Below, piece after piece: positions 44,801 through 56,800 of a DNA stretch of 64,000 nt (position 1 is the first letter of the stretch; each line of letters opens with the position of its first letter). A model generated the notes under the pieces. The model was not told the DNA's origin. It was given only the letters and a program-made list of their open reading frames with translations, and did not search any database. The position numbers and the translations under genes are program-made. The stretch comes from Littorina saxatilis (taxonomy: Eukaryota > Mollusca > Gastropoda > Littorinimorpha > Littorinidae), in assembly GCF_037325665.1 (NCBI RefSeq), contig NC_090251.1, positions 33,493,295 through 33,557,294 of the forward strand. The letters are read 5' to 3'.

Positions 44801-47800
44801 GTGCACGGAAAAGATCCTGTAATCCATGTCAGAGTTCGGTGGGTTATAGAAACACGAAAATACCCAGCATGCCTCCCCCGAAATCGGCGTATGCTACCTG
44901 AATGGCGGGGTAAAAACGGTCATACACGTAAAAATCCACTCGTGCTAAAAACATGAGTGAACGTGGGAGTCTAAGCCCATGAACAAAGAAGAAGAAGAAG
45001 GTGTCCTTTTAAGGAAGGTGTCCTCGCATGGCAGGGGCCACACATCGTAGGGACCACTGTACCTTAAAGAAGGAAATCACCAACTTTACTTACACTGGTA
45101 CTAATTAAAAGCAGGGTCGAGGTGCACAACGTGAAAACTTAAGTAATGCTGTCTGCAAAACAGACAAGCTGTACACCATCAACTCAAATTGAAAGCCAGA
45201 GCAGGAAAACTAATGCTCACCGTTATACCCAAGACAAAGACGACAAGAATGGAACCTCCAGCCACGATGTACGGAAAATAGGGTTGCATCCAAACGGGGG
45301 AATCATACACAGCATAAATGATCCCATGCTGCAATAAAGGTGAGAAAAGAAACCATGCTTAGGATGAACATCAAATTAAATGAGAATATCTTAGCAACTT
45401 ACAAGATCAAACCGGCTCTGGTGTTAACTTATATGAATATTGGACCATAAAAGGAACTAGGGGGTTTGCTAGAAGGGGATCCTAACAATATAACCACCAC
45501 CCGTCTAAAATAATAACCACTTTCAGCAGGTTGTATGGTAGTAAAAGAGAGGTTCAACTGTATTTACACATTTCAAGCTGTTTTACATCGTTGAAAGAAA
45601 CACACAAACTTAGGCAGACTGATAGCCAGTCTACTGACAGACAGACAGACAGACAGTCACAGAAGCACACACACATGTTCTCTCCATTAAGACTGTCATA
45701 CAAAGTTCTTTCTAATTCTATCTAAGAATTTTGTGCAAGAAAACTACAAGGCTCATCGAATCATCACGTGGACATTCTCATTCAAAACCAACTTACTGAT
45801 GCTATCAATCAATACTTCCACCTGAAGTTTTCTCACCTCATGTGTAAGCTGCTGTATTTTGAGCTCTGGCACCGTGTTCTGCAGCTCCTGCAGGAGATTG
45901 GGGTGCTTGAGGATCTCCTTGGCTGGCACCGGTACTGGCTGCATGTCACTCCCCACTTCCGGCCGGAAAAATGACAGTTCCACAACATTGCCTGCAAACT
46001 GCACACACAGGAAAAATGCCTCAATAATAAATACTGAGAACTGGTATGACACATCTTGCCTTTAATGGCGTGTTCACATCTCTGGAACAAGCTTGCGAGC
46101 TGGCTATCACAAGCCACCTGCTTGGCACTTTCCAGATGGTAAACATCCCGTTCCGAACAAACACGGTTGTTCACACTGTCCTCGCAAAACTTTCGCGCCT
46201 TCCTCACTGTCTCTCTTAGACAAGCTAAACAACTAGTGGAAGATGCGTGCAGATCGGGAATTATTAATATATATATATTATAATCAGTATTGATATGGCC
46301 TATAATATATGACAAAAGTACTGTGAATTGTAAAATGAATGCATTCACTTTGGTGGGGAAAAAACGCCGTTTTTCTGTACACCACCACCCCGCCCCCTTA
46401 TTCCCCCCACCCCAAATCCGCTTTTTCTTTAACCATTATTGAGGAATTAACAGGGACATCGCTAGATGGCAGACTCAAAAAGTTAGGGCAGAGGAAACTC
46501 CAGACACCGCAGCCGGCTGGCAAGTCAAGACCTGCTCCCACGGTCACCATAAACAAAACTGCATGACATGCGGTGACGAATAACACGCGCCGGTAACGGG
46601 AATTAAACCAGCGAGATGGCAAGTGTTAGGATAATGTAAACGTACCTTTACACTGTGAGTGCTAACCTGAAATGTCATGACGTATTTCACCGTTTCTGTG
46701 AGTGAAAATATCGGAATATTTTCGTTATTTGATCTCTTCAATTGCATTGGATTGGATTTCATGTCAAAATAAAGCTGCTGCCATGTTCTTTCAACTCGAA
46801 GTGACTGGTTGATGCATCAAATGACTGGTCTTTTTGTTGTTTCTCTTGCCTAGGGTTGGTTCGTATCAGTTTACACAACACCAAGCCCGATCACCGCGTT
46901 TACAACAGTAAACAATCGATTTTCAAAGTGCTATTCTGTAACACAATACATTTGGCACTATGGTACAGCAGTACAGATGTATTGTGATGGAATAACATTG
47001 ACACCCTAAACTCTTTGACAGCCTACTTGTGAACAATGCTATGCTTATGCATATGTTTAAATTGCTAATGTAATGCAATTAAATTGTATTGTGAGGGTTG
47101 ACACACCAACACAAAAGATCTCTGGTCTCCTTTGTGTTGACACTCAGCTACCCTTATGCACGTGTTTGAATTGTTACATTTGATGCACATCCTTCAATAG
47201 CACACTATAATCATTGCATGTTCTTGAATCTGTGTTTGTGTTGACTGGAAATATCTGGTATTTCACGCACGATTACATGACAATGCCAGCTAGAAAAGAA
47301 ACTTTCAACCAGTCAGCCACGGCCAGTTATGGTTGCATTGGACCATTTTTCAAGTTATATTAAATCAGGTATTGCTACACTGTAGTTTGAATGAATGTAT
47401 GTTATGACCCATGGAGTGACTTGTTTTTAACGGAATTCTTCCTGTCTTTCTGGAAATTATACCAGTTTACAAAACAAGTATACCAGCATCACATGCACAG
47501 TCTTAACTTAAATGGGTGACATGCATGGCATGACCATTCTATTCCTATGACACCTAAAGACTGATAACGCATGACACCGATTGACAGAAGGCATATGCTG
47601 CCTGAATGGCAGGGTAAAAACGGTCATGCATACACATATAAATCCACTCGTGCAAAAACATGAGTGAACGTGGGAGTTTCAGCCCATAAACACAAAGAAG
47701 AAGAAAAAAGAAGGACTCGTGCTTAAATTTACACGGACCCGCACACCGCCCCGGGAAAGAGAGACATGGAGGATGCTTTGTTTACAGCCGACTTATTATG

Positions 47801-50800
47801 ACTGTGAGATAAAGAGTAGAGACTGACTTTGTGTGTTATGATGTTACTTTGTACTAATAATGAGCAGTCTTGACAAATGAACGGCACGGTTGGCCTAGTG
47901 GTAAGGCGTCCGCCTCGTGATCGGGAGGTCATGGGTTCGTACCCCGCGGCCGGGTCATACCTAAGACTTTAAAATTGGCAATTTAGTGGCTGCTCCGCCC
48001 CAAAAGACATTCTTGTGCTGTGCTCTGTGAGAGGTGTTTTCTTTGTGTTTAATATTATTTTGTTTGGACCTAGCTATTGATGTGTACATTGGTGTTAAAA
48101 CAGTTGTTTGTTGTATGTTTATCAGGGTTTGCTAGTGTGTGATAGGGTTTGTGTCCGTCTGTAGATGTTAGTTTCTTTGTTAGTCCTGTGTTGACAACTC
48201 TTCGACAAGCGCTTAGAACTGTACCCACGGAATACGCGCTATATAAGCTTCATATTGATTGATTGATTGATTGCGTCTGGCATTATGGGGTTAGTGCTAG
48301 GACTGGTTGGTCCGGTGTCAGAATAATGTGACTGGGTGAGACATGAAGCCTGTGCTGCGACTTCTGTCTTGTGTGTGGCGCACGTTATATGTCATAGCAG
48401 CACCGCCCTGATATGGCCCTTCGTGTTCGGCTGGGCGTTAAGCAAACAAACAAACAAACAAAAGTCTTGACAAATATCTTTTTTTTGCCATCATTAAAAA
48501 AAAATCCATCATCCAACTCAACTCAACTCAACTCAAATTTTATTGGCTTCAATTTTCAAAGAAGAATTTGTCTTGCGCTTGGGAGAAAGTAAGAGTATAA
48601 CATATAAAAACAGCATTCATATCACATTTCATGTATCACACACAGTAATCACTAGTATAAGCCTACAATTATCACATTTGTACCTGTATCATACATGCAA
48701 ATAAATAGTATCACATTTCCACGTGGGTACATGATACTTAATACGTGCTCAACTAGACCTGCTAACTAAAATAATAACAGAAACAAAAACAAGGACTGGG
48801 CACAACATTTACACGTGTGTGACCTACTTACATCAGGTGCCTGTGATCTATAAATAACAATGATTGCGTTTAAAGTAAAACATGAATAATGCCGATGTTT
48901 ACTAACAATGAATACATAACAACTAAGATAAGAATGTAAGTGCTTTCATAATATGATTATTTTATAAAACACAGTGGGGAAATTTGGAAAATAATTTTTA
49001 TACGAAACTGCGCACATCGAGTCGAGCTCTGTAGCGTGTGTGTTCGGAGGCAGGAGACACACATGGCTGTGGATATTAATTGTTCGGTGGATTAAAAAGG
49101 ATACCCCGACTTCGGCAGGGCAGAAGGAGGTACAAGACGGTGTGCTGTATTGCTGTGTGTGTGTGTGTGCTGTGCAGACATTCTGTGTTATGTGCATGTT
49201 CTATTCTAGTCTGTCCGTAGGCTTCCTCTGAGGGCCTATTGTGTACAAGGGGAGGTCACTTCCGCCTTATAAACAAACACATGTGGAGACCCACAGAAAT
49301 ACCATAGCATCGTAATGAAAGAGGGCAAAAATACTGATAACAGCAAGGTAAGACAGGTCTAGGACATTATTTCTAGGACTGACTAAGCAATAGAACAACA
49401 TCATGATCTTCATAAGCAAATGATAGTGAGAACAAAACAAAATTCTTACTCTTCTGACTGCTCCCAGTGATTGACATTCAAAACATCCATCCTGTTCTAT
49501 TCTAAATAGTTGTAAAAAAACCTTCATAAGAATAATATTAAACATACATACTTAATTTGTTTAAACATAATTCTAGTGTAAAAGTATACTTTATAAGTTG
49601 TGGAGATAATTTTAAACTCTTATGTAAGCAAGCTAAAAGCCGAAGAACAAAAGAAAAAAAGTACATGTACACTTCTAAGATCTACATTTATACAAGAACA
49701 TGGATGGCCAAATTGTTCGCTCGATAGCCAGGGGCTAGTAAAAAATTCTGGACAAATGCAACACTAATTCTGGTTGTACTATCTAATTTCAAAGCATAAT
49801 AAACACTGCAGATGCAGCAACTGTCGTATTTACCGGGCCAGCAACATTTCTGGCGGGATAGTGACTTTCTTGAAGTTACTTGCCCGGCTGGCGAGTTTTA
49901 ATTTTGAGATTTGGCCATCCCTTCAACAACATTACACAACTAGCTGGAATGACCCGGATCCTAGACCTGCAGTAGTCCCCCGGAATCGGAGTATGACTGT
50001 CAAAAAAGCAGGGAATAACCAGGCATTACAAGTAAAAGCCAATTCATGCCTATGAGTGTATGCGAGAGTCGCAGCCCAGGAATGCAGAAGAAGAAAAGAA
50101 GATCCTAGACCAAGTTTTTCTGCACACTTTTTCCCTCTTCAAACCTCAAAGGATGCGGTATACATGATGAGCTTCGATCAATCGCTCTTTTACACTCAGA
50201 GAGCAAAACGCATCAGGCGCATTGCGGATCTTCTCCAGAAAGCAAACCTATGAATAATTACTGGAGCTGATTTAGTCCTGGTTCCACCAAGTGAAAACAT
50301 CAACACCCTCTGCCATTGCACACCCCAGATAAGCTGGAACAGTTTATTGATTTTCCCCTGAATGTTTTAGCATGCTTCATAGACTGAACAAATTATTTGC
50401 CTGACTTGTATGCAATTACTCACCTTGCCTTACAGCGATTGATAACCTTCACTGAAGATCGACATCTGAACCAACTGTCCATCCATGCATATACTGAGGT
50501 GTGGCGCATGGTAAATTACATATCCATTTTTCTTCTTTTTCTTGTCGATCACACGTCTATATAACTGTTTGACTGGACAGCGAGACAAATAATACTGTCT
50601 TCTCCAGGTAACATATTCCATTTGATATCCATTACCTTACTTCTTTGTCTCTTATTCTAGTGAGCAAATCTAGCGCGATATTGCACAGACCTTTGCCCTG
50701 AGCAATATTCTTGAACCCGTGACTGCAACCCTGACCCCTCTCTGTTCAGAATCTTGCTACGATCGAAGGTGGCACCCATTCACAGGTTCAATCTGCCAAC

Positions 50801-53800
50801 TGCGATTGCAGTGTTCCGATAGTCAAACAATGCAAGAAATGTTTTATTTCAAAGCCTTATGGTTCCTGTAAACATAATTCAAAACGGATAAAATTAACCA
50901 CAGATAATTTCTTTAGCAAACGATAAACGCCTCATTACCCTATTTTGTACTTTTTTTTTTAACAGACCTTTCTTCCAGACGATAGATTCATTGATTTGTC
51001 TCACGAAGCCCTCATTAACATGTCAACAAAGCAAGTACAGTACGTACCAACCCAAACCTTGTTCGTTCCGTGTTGCGTCTGCTTTTTGTTGTCTTGTGTG
51101 TTCTTGTTTTTCCTGATGAAGCTTCCATAAGCCAAAATTCGTACCGTCTTGTCTCGTTCTTGTATCGGTGAGTACAGTATTCCTTTGTTTTTTTAACTTT
51201 GTTCATCTTACCACAGTCACTTCGTTGTTTAGAACCCGACTGAGACAAAACAGCGATTGTTTCACTGCTTCAATGCCAAAGAAAACAACGAAAGTTTTGT
51301 GTTCTCACACTGCCACAAGTCTGATCACAGTCCAGCACCATTTGCATTAGCGATCTGCTGACTTTACGGAACTGATCGAACAAAAACTAATGACGTCAGT
51401 CTCTTTCCTTTGCGTGTACCTTCTTCATGTCTTATTATAATGTCTGCATGAGAGTAAAATGTTTTTCTTTTCCCATGTCTCTGTTTTTGTCTGTTCATAA
51501 CTCTGTCTTATCATTTCAGACTCAAAAGACCTAATGCGGAGCAAGCCACTCGAAAGTGGCTGCTAAACCTGTGTCTGGAAACAGCTAGAATAGTTTTTTG
51601 GGATGCCGTTACAATGTTGACAAATAAGTGAAAAGAAGAGACAAAGAACCGCAGCAAAATGACAGCGGATTGGGCATTTTTGCCGGTCAATGAAGGAACG
51701 ATAGGAAGCTTCACACTCCGTTTGTGTCAAGTTCCAGATCCAGATCTTTAGCAGATGACAAAGTATAGTGCCAGTCTTGTGATAATGATTTTGCAGATTT
51801 AATTTATCTGTACGTTGTGAAAACATTTCAAAGCAAAAATTATACTTTTGATGTGAAAACATTTCAAAGCAAAAATTACCTTTGATGGGTCATTGGATAT
51901 AAATATATATCCAGGGCCTCACATCCACGTCGGACATCGGACATATGAGGATATTTTTTTCAAATGTCCTATACATTTTTCATGCAGGAGGACAAATGTT
52001 TTTGTCACAAAGTGGTCAATGACCGATTATTCTATCATTTGATCCGGACATCGTCAGTACTTCTCAATTTACAGTAGTTTGAATGCTATTTTATCGATGT
52101 ATTGCGAAGCGATGTGTAGCAGACGAAATTAGACACTTTGTGCCTCTAGTACCAAAGAGTTTCCAAGGCTCGCAACTCGGAATGCTCGAAGCCAGTTGAG
52201 AGTTGCCTCCCTTCGCGCTTTCCCCGAAAATAACAAACATGCCGCCTAAACGAAAACTGATCCCAGAAAAGGGACAGAAGAAATTACACTTCAAGTCCCT
52301 TCCCTCATCATCTGTCTGTAGCACGGAAACTGAGCTTCCTCCAGCCCCAGAGCAGTTAGAGCCCGATCGCCCAGGTGAGAATGTCGATCGCGATGGTCAA
52401 ACATCGGAGCCGAAGAAAGACACTACCCCCTCCCTCACCCCCACGCGTAACTTCGTCTCAAGCTGGGCAACATTTGTTTGTTTTTGCTTAACGCCCAGCC
52501 GACCACGAAGGGCCATATCAGGGCGGTGCTGCTTTGACATAATTATAACGTGCGCCACACACAAGACAGAAGTCGCAGCACAGGCTTCATGTCTCACCCA
52601 GTCACATTATTCTGACACCGGACCAACCAGTCCTAGCACTAACCCCATAATGCCAGACGCCAGGCGGAGCAAGCTGGGCAACATCATTCCCGTGGATGTC
52701 GCATGACCCAGAGAGGAAACTTATGTTTTGCACCTCATGTCAGCACACAGGGAAGTCCAACACTTTTACCGTTGGCTGTTCGAACTTTCGCAAATCGGCC
52801 CTTACCGATCATCAAGAAACCAAAGACCATGCGCTAGCGCTATTAGTGTGCAAGTGCCATCTCTCCAGAGAGACAAGGAGATAGTTGAAACCCGACAGCT
52901 GACAAAACAAGAAAAGGGGGCAGCTGTGGCAGTCAAAGCTGCTCACTTTTTGCCAAGAAAAGTATTTTTGTTCTTTTACCCTCGTGCCAAGAAACTAGTC
53001 AAGTTTAATAATATTTACGTTTTGTTACGGGAAAAAAATGTCCTATTGATTTGTTTTTGTTCAGGACAAATGTCCTATCACTTTTACATTGGCCAGGACA
53101 TTAATTGTCCTATGCTACCTCTCATGGATGTGAGGCCCTGTATATCCCTTCTTTGTCTCTGTAAATGTACTCTAGGTAATATTTCTTTATTTCCATTGTT
53201 CTCTTGTTACATCTATGATGTAACTATTGCACTCTTATAACAGATAAAATAGTGGATAAATAAGGGTGCACGAAATACATCATAGCTGGCTCTACTTTCT
53301 GTCGTCCTTGACATTCCAAAATGCACATGTACCTATCGACCGGATGTGCAAGGGGTTACCACGCTTTTGAGAACTTGTGCGAGAGTCGTTCAATGCTATA
53401 GCTGAGTTTTAGTCTCGACTTGCCGAGACTATCATCACAGCGTCATAGATTTCATCACGTCTTACGTCCATCGCGTCATATTCTGGGGACGTACTCTGTT
53501 ATGTTGCCTTCCATTCTCTTGTGATCAACATGACAAGCCGTATGTGTTTGAGTGTGTGTGCTCGTTGGTGCCTGCTCTCTCTACTAAAACAGAAGTCAAA
53601 CTAGCAATCGTTAAAAACCCAGTCCGTCCGACCAGCACTGCTATGTTCAGGCTATGCTCTTGTGAAGTTACAAGCGTGCTCGGTACACATGCCCTTATCG
53701 GTACATCATCGACTACGATTGTTCTCTGGACAAGCTGTTTAATGCATTTTGCAAGTATTTCTAGCTCTTCTGCAGCGCAGTAGGCCCTATAGACGATGAA

Positions 53801-56800
53801 GGTGTACGTGTCCAAGATCTCAGGAGATGCGTGTGTAACCACTATGTATTCAGTCAAATCACCGTAAGAGGCTTTCAACTGACGGGGAGAACCAAGCCAC
53901 CATTATGCACCGACTTGACATAGATCATGCAACAGACGTGCCTTTAGAATATTAGGTATGTGCAGAGGTGCCTCATCTGAACAGACAACTAAAGCTTGAT
54001 GTTTCCGTCACACTTTGTCTTTTAGATCTTCATGGGATATACAGGTTACAACACTCGTGATTTTTTATATGGCTTGTATTTCAGTCAAGACCCAGCGGGA
54101 ATATCAAAGGGACTCACTTGATATTCATCCACTAGGTCTTGACTGAAATACAAGCCATATAAAAAACCACTCGTGTTGTAACCTCTATACATAACACCTC
54201 CGATTCATCCATGGTACCTCGTCTCGACAGGGTGAACGAAAGTGATGATGTTACCCGAGGCTCTCCCTCAAGATACCACATGATACCATGGATGAACGGA
54301 CGTTAACTTATACATATCCCTCCCATATTCTTCTTTAAAGTTATACCAGTGATAACACGGGGTGGGGGTGATGGGTGTGTGATGATTCTGCTGAACGAAA
54401 TATGAACCTGTATTAGGCATGACCATTTACATTTTACTGATTTCATTTCCGTTTTTAAAAAAAATATTTTACCTGAAAAATACAACTTACAAGTACCTTC
54501 TATTAGTACACACAGAGCTCAACCCATGTGCACTCTATATCTACTCTGTTGATATGTGCAGAAACGCAAAATGATGAAACAAGAAGAGATGCTCATACTA
54601 CTCACCTTCGTCATACATAATGTTTTGCGTCAACCTACACAAAGACCTCAAAGTCAGCGGGACCCCTGCATAGATTTACTCAATGAGAACAAAATCATGA
54701 GTTATATTCTGCACTTACGTTTATTTTCTCAACATGGATGAGATCTGCAGGCCAGTCTAGGACCTGGGCAAAGGCTTGCCTCATACGTTGCATGGCATCA
54801 TCGATACTGCGATTGGGATTCTTTACAGCTTCACCCAGCGTCTGAATGGAGAAGAAGAAACAGCATCGCAAAAAAATGAGTTGCCTAAACTAATAACAGT
54901 ACAATAAAAAAGCATGTTCATTGTACATTAAAACCACACACATACCGCGCCCGTTCAAAGCAATGGTGGTTGAAAAATTAAAAAAACCACAAACACCTAT
55001 ATCTTGACGCAAGGAACATTATAAGTAATATAACTTCTGAAATGTTTCCAACATCAGCATTACACTGTACACCATCTATATATATATACGACTAGTGTCT
55101 GTGTGTCTGTGTGTCTGTGTGTGTGTGTGTGTATCTGTCTGTGCGCGATGCACGGCCAAAGTTCTCGATGGATCTGCTTCAAATTTGGTGGGCATATTCA
55201 AGTAGACCCGGGACACGACACAACCTGGTCGATATTTCAACACGTGCTCTCAGCGCGCAGCGCGGAACCGATTTTGGTTCCACCTCAGCTATTTTGGTTC
55301 CACCTCAGCTTACCCGGGCCCCCATACCGACACACCATAGCCGCTACACCACATCACAACGCCAAAGTTCTCGGTGGATCTTTTTCAAATTTGGACACCG
55401 TATTCAGCTACACCCCGGACACAATATCATCGATGAGATATTTCAACACGTGCTCTCAGCGCGCAGCGCTGAACTCATTTTCGTTTTTGGGTTCATTTCA
55501 CCATTATAAGTAACTCTTCCTTATCTTCTCCAGTGTTTGGCGTTTATCTCCCTTCCTTCGTGTGGCTTTCCCGTTCAGTTGTAAGTTACTACACTGCGCT
55601 GTCCACTGCGCTGAGCGTCTTCGGATATTCCCGGCGTTCTGTTACTGTTACCTATTTTTAGAAGGTCAACGCAGTGTACAGAACGTAAATTGGACCCGTA
55701 AATTATCCTCACTGTAAAAGTGCAAAGGTCGAATCAATTTATAGCCACGCGAAAAATACACTGTCATCTATCTCTCTATAGATACGGCTTCTCTGTGTTT
55801 GTGTGTGTGTGTGTGTAAGTGTGTGTGTCTCTATGTAATCAACACCTGTGCATTCTTCAGTTCTGTTTGTGATGTGGTCTGGCGGCTTTTGTGTAATTTT
55901 ATGTACTGGCCTTCCTTTGAGAAGCCATAACTTGCTCAGTCCTGTTTGAGTGGAGTTCGCCTCCAAAGGTGATTAACACGGTTACATTCGTCGACAAGGA
56001 TGGGACTCGATATGGTCAGGAATGGCATTATGGCCACTGAATCATTTTCGTGCTGTTCCCATTCCACGAATCTGGGAGGGACCTAAGCTTGGCGGGTCCA
56101 TAGTTCGGACGGCTCTAAGTACTTCTTCCCGGCGAAGCCGGCTACCCGGCGAAGCGGGTATTCATTCTAGTAAGAAATATATAATGCAAACACTAGTAAA
56201 TCAACCAATTTGCAACACATTTTTTTCATTTTGCTGAACAGAATTTTAAGAGACCATTTTTTTTAAAGGGATATACTTGAGTCAAAAAACTGTCTCTAAT
56301 CGCCCCACGAGCTATACAGTTCAGGTTGGGGGTTGTAATTACATCACCACATATAAGGAACACCTTGAAATAAGTGTTTAACCACTCAGTTACTCAAATA
56401 GGAAATGGCCATGTTTGGTGTTTTCAGACTGTATTAAAATTCTCCATGCAGAACCTCCTACGGCTGGTTTCGATTTTTGTAGTACACCCCTCGTCCCTGC
56501 ATGATTAGAACTTTCTTTCAACTTCAAGCGCTGTTGCTAAAGCTACAGATTTTAAATCGCGCAAAGAGCTACAGAGAACTCAGTTTTAGGGTTGAATAGA
56601 TGACAACACACATTCAAGTAATGTCTTAGAATTATTTTTGAGCGTTCTATTTTTCCCATACATGCGTGTATCTAAATGCTGTGTTTGGTAGTCTTTCCAG
56701 ACCTTAATATTCCCTTGCTAGATTACAAGTTTGACTTCCTCAATTGAATGGTTTTAATCTTCTTTGATGAATGCGTATCAGGACTAAATAAAACATGATC

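Larger units (their letters stand above)
51912..53140 (+). mobile_element. Internally deleted hAT-type transposon
   Basis: Inverted ends CAGGGCCTCACATCCA / TGGATGTGAGGCCCTG with hAT-style CAGGG tips. The 8-bp flanks TATATATC and TATATCCC are a partial match to an 8-bp target duplication. Subterminal AGGACAAATGT motifs are shared with the hAT-like elements at 6.0 and 61.0 kb. It keeps only the N-terminal part of a transposase-like gene. PTPRR intron 3. Confidence 0.85.

Noticed and set aside
45833-46348. 171-aa minus-strand reading frame overlapping PTPRR exon 4
   Set aside because: It reads exon 4 in a different frame from the one matching human PTPRR, and its upstream part has no recognised homologue; treated as chance.
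52203-52706. 167-aa continuous frame through the SINE at 52.5 kb
   Set aside because: The second half translates SINE sequence; the real pre-insertion frame resumes after the second target copy in another phase.
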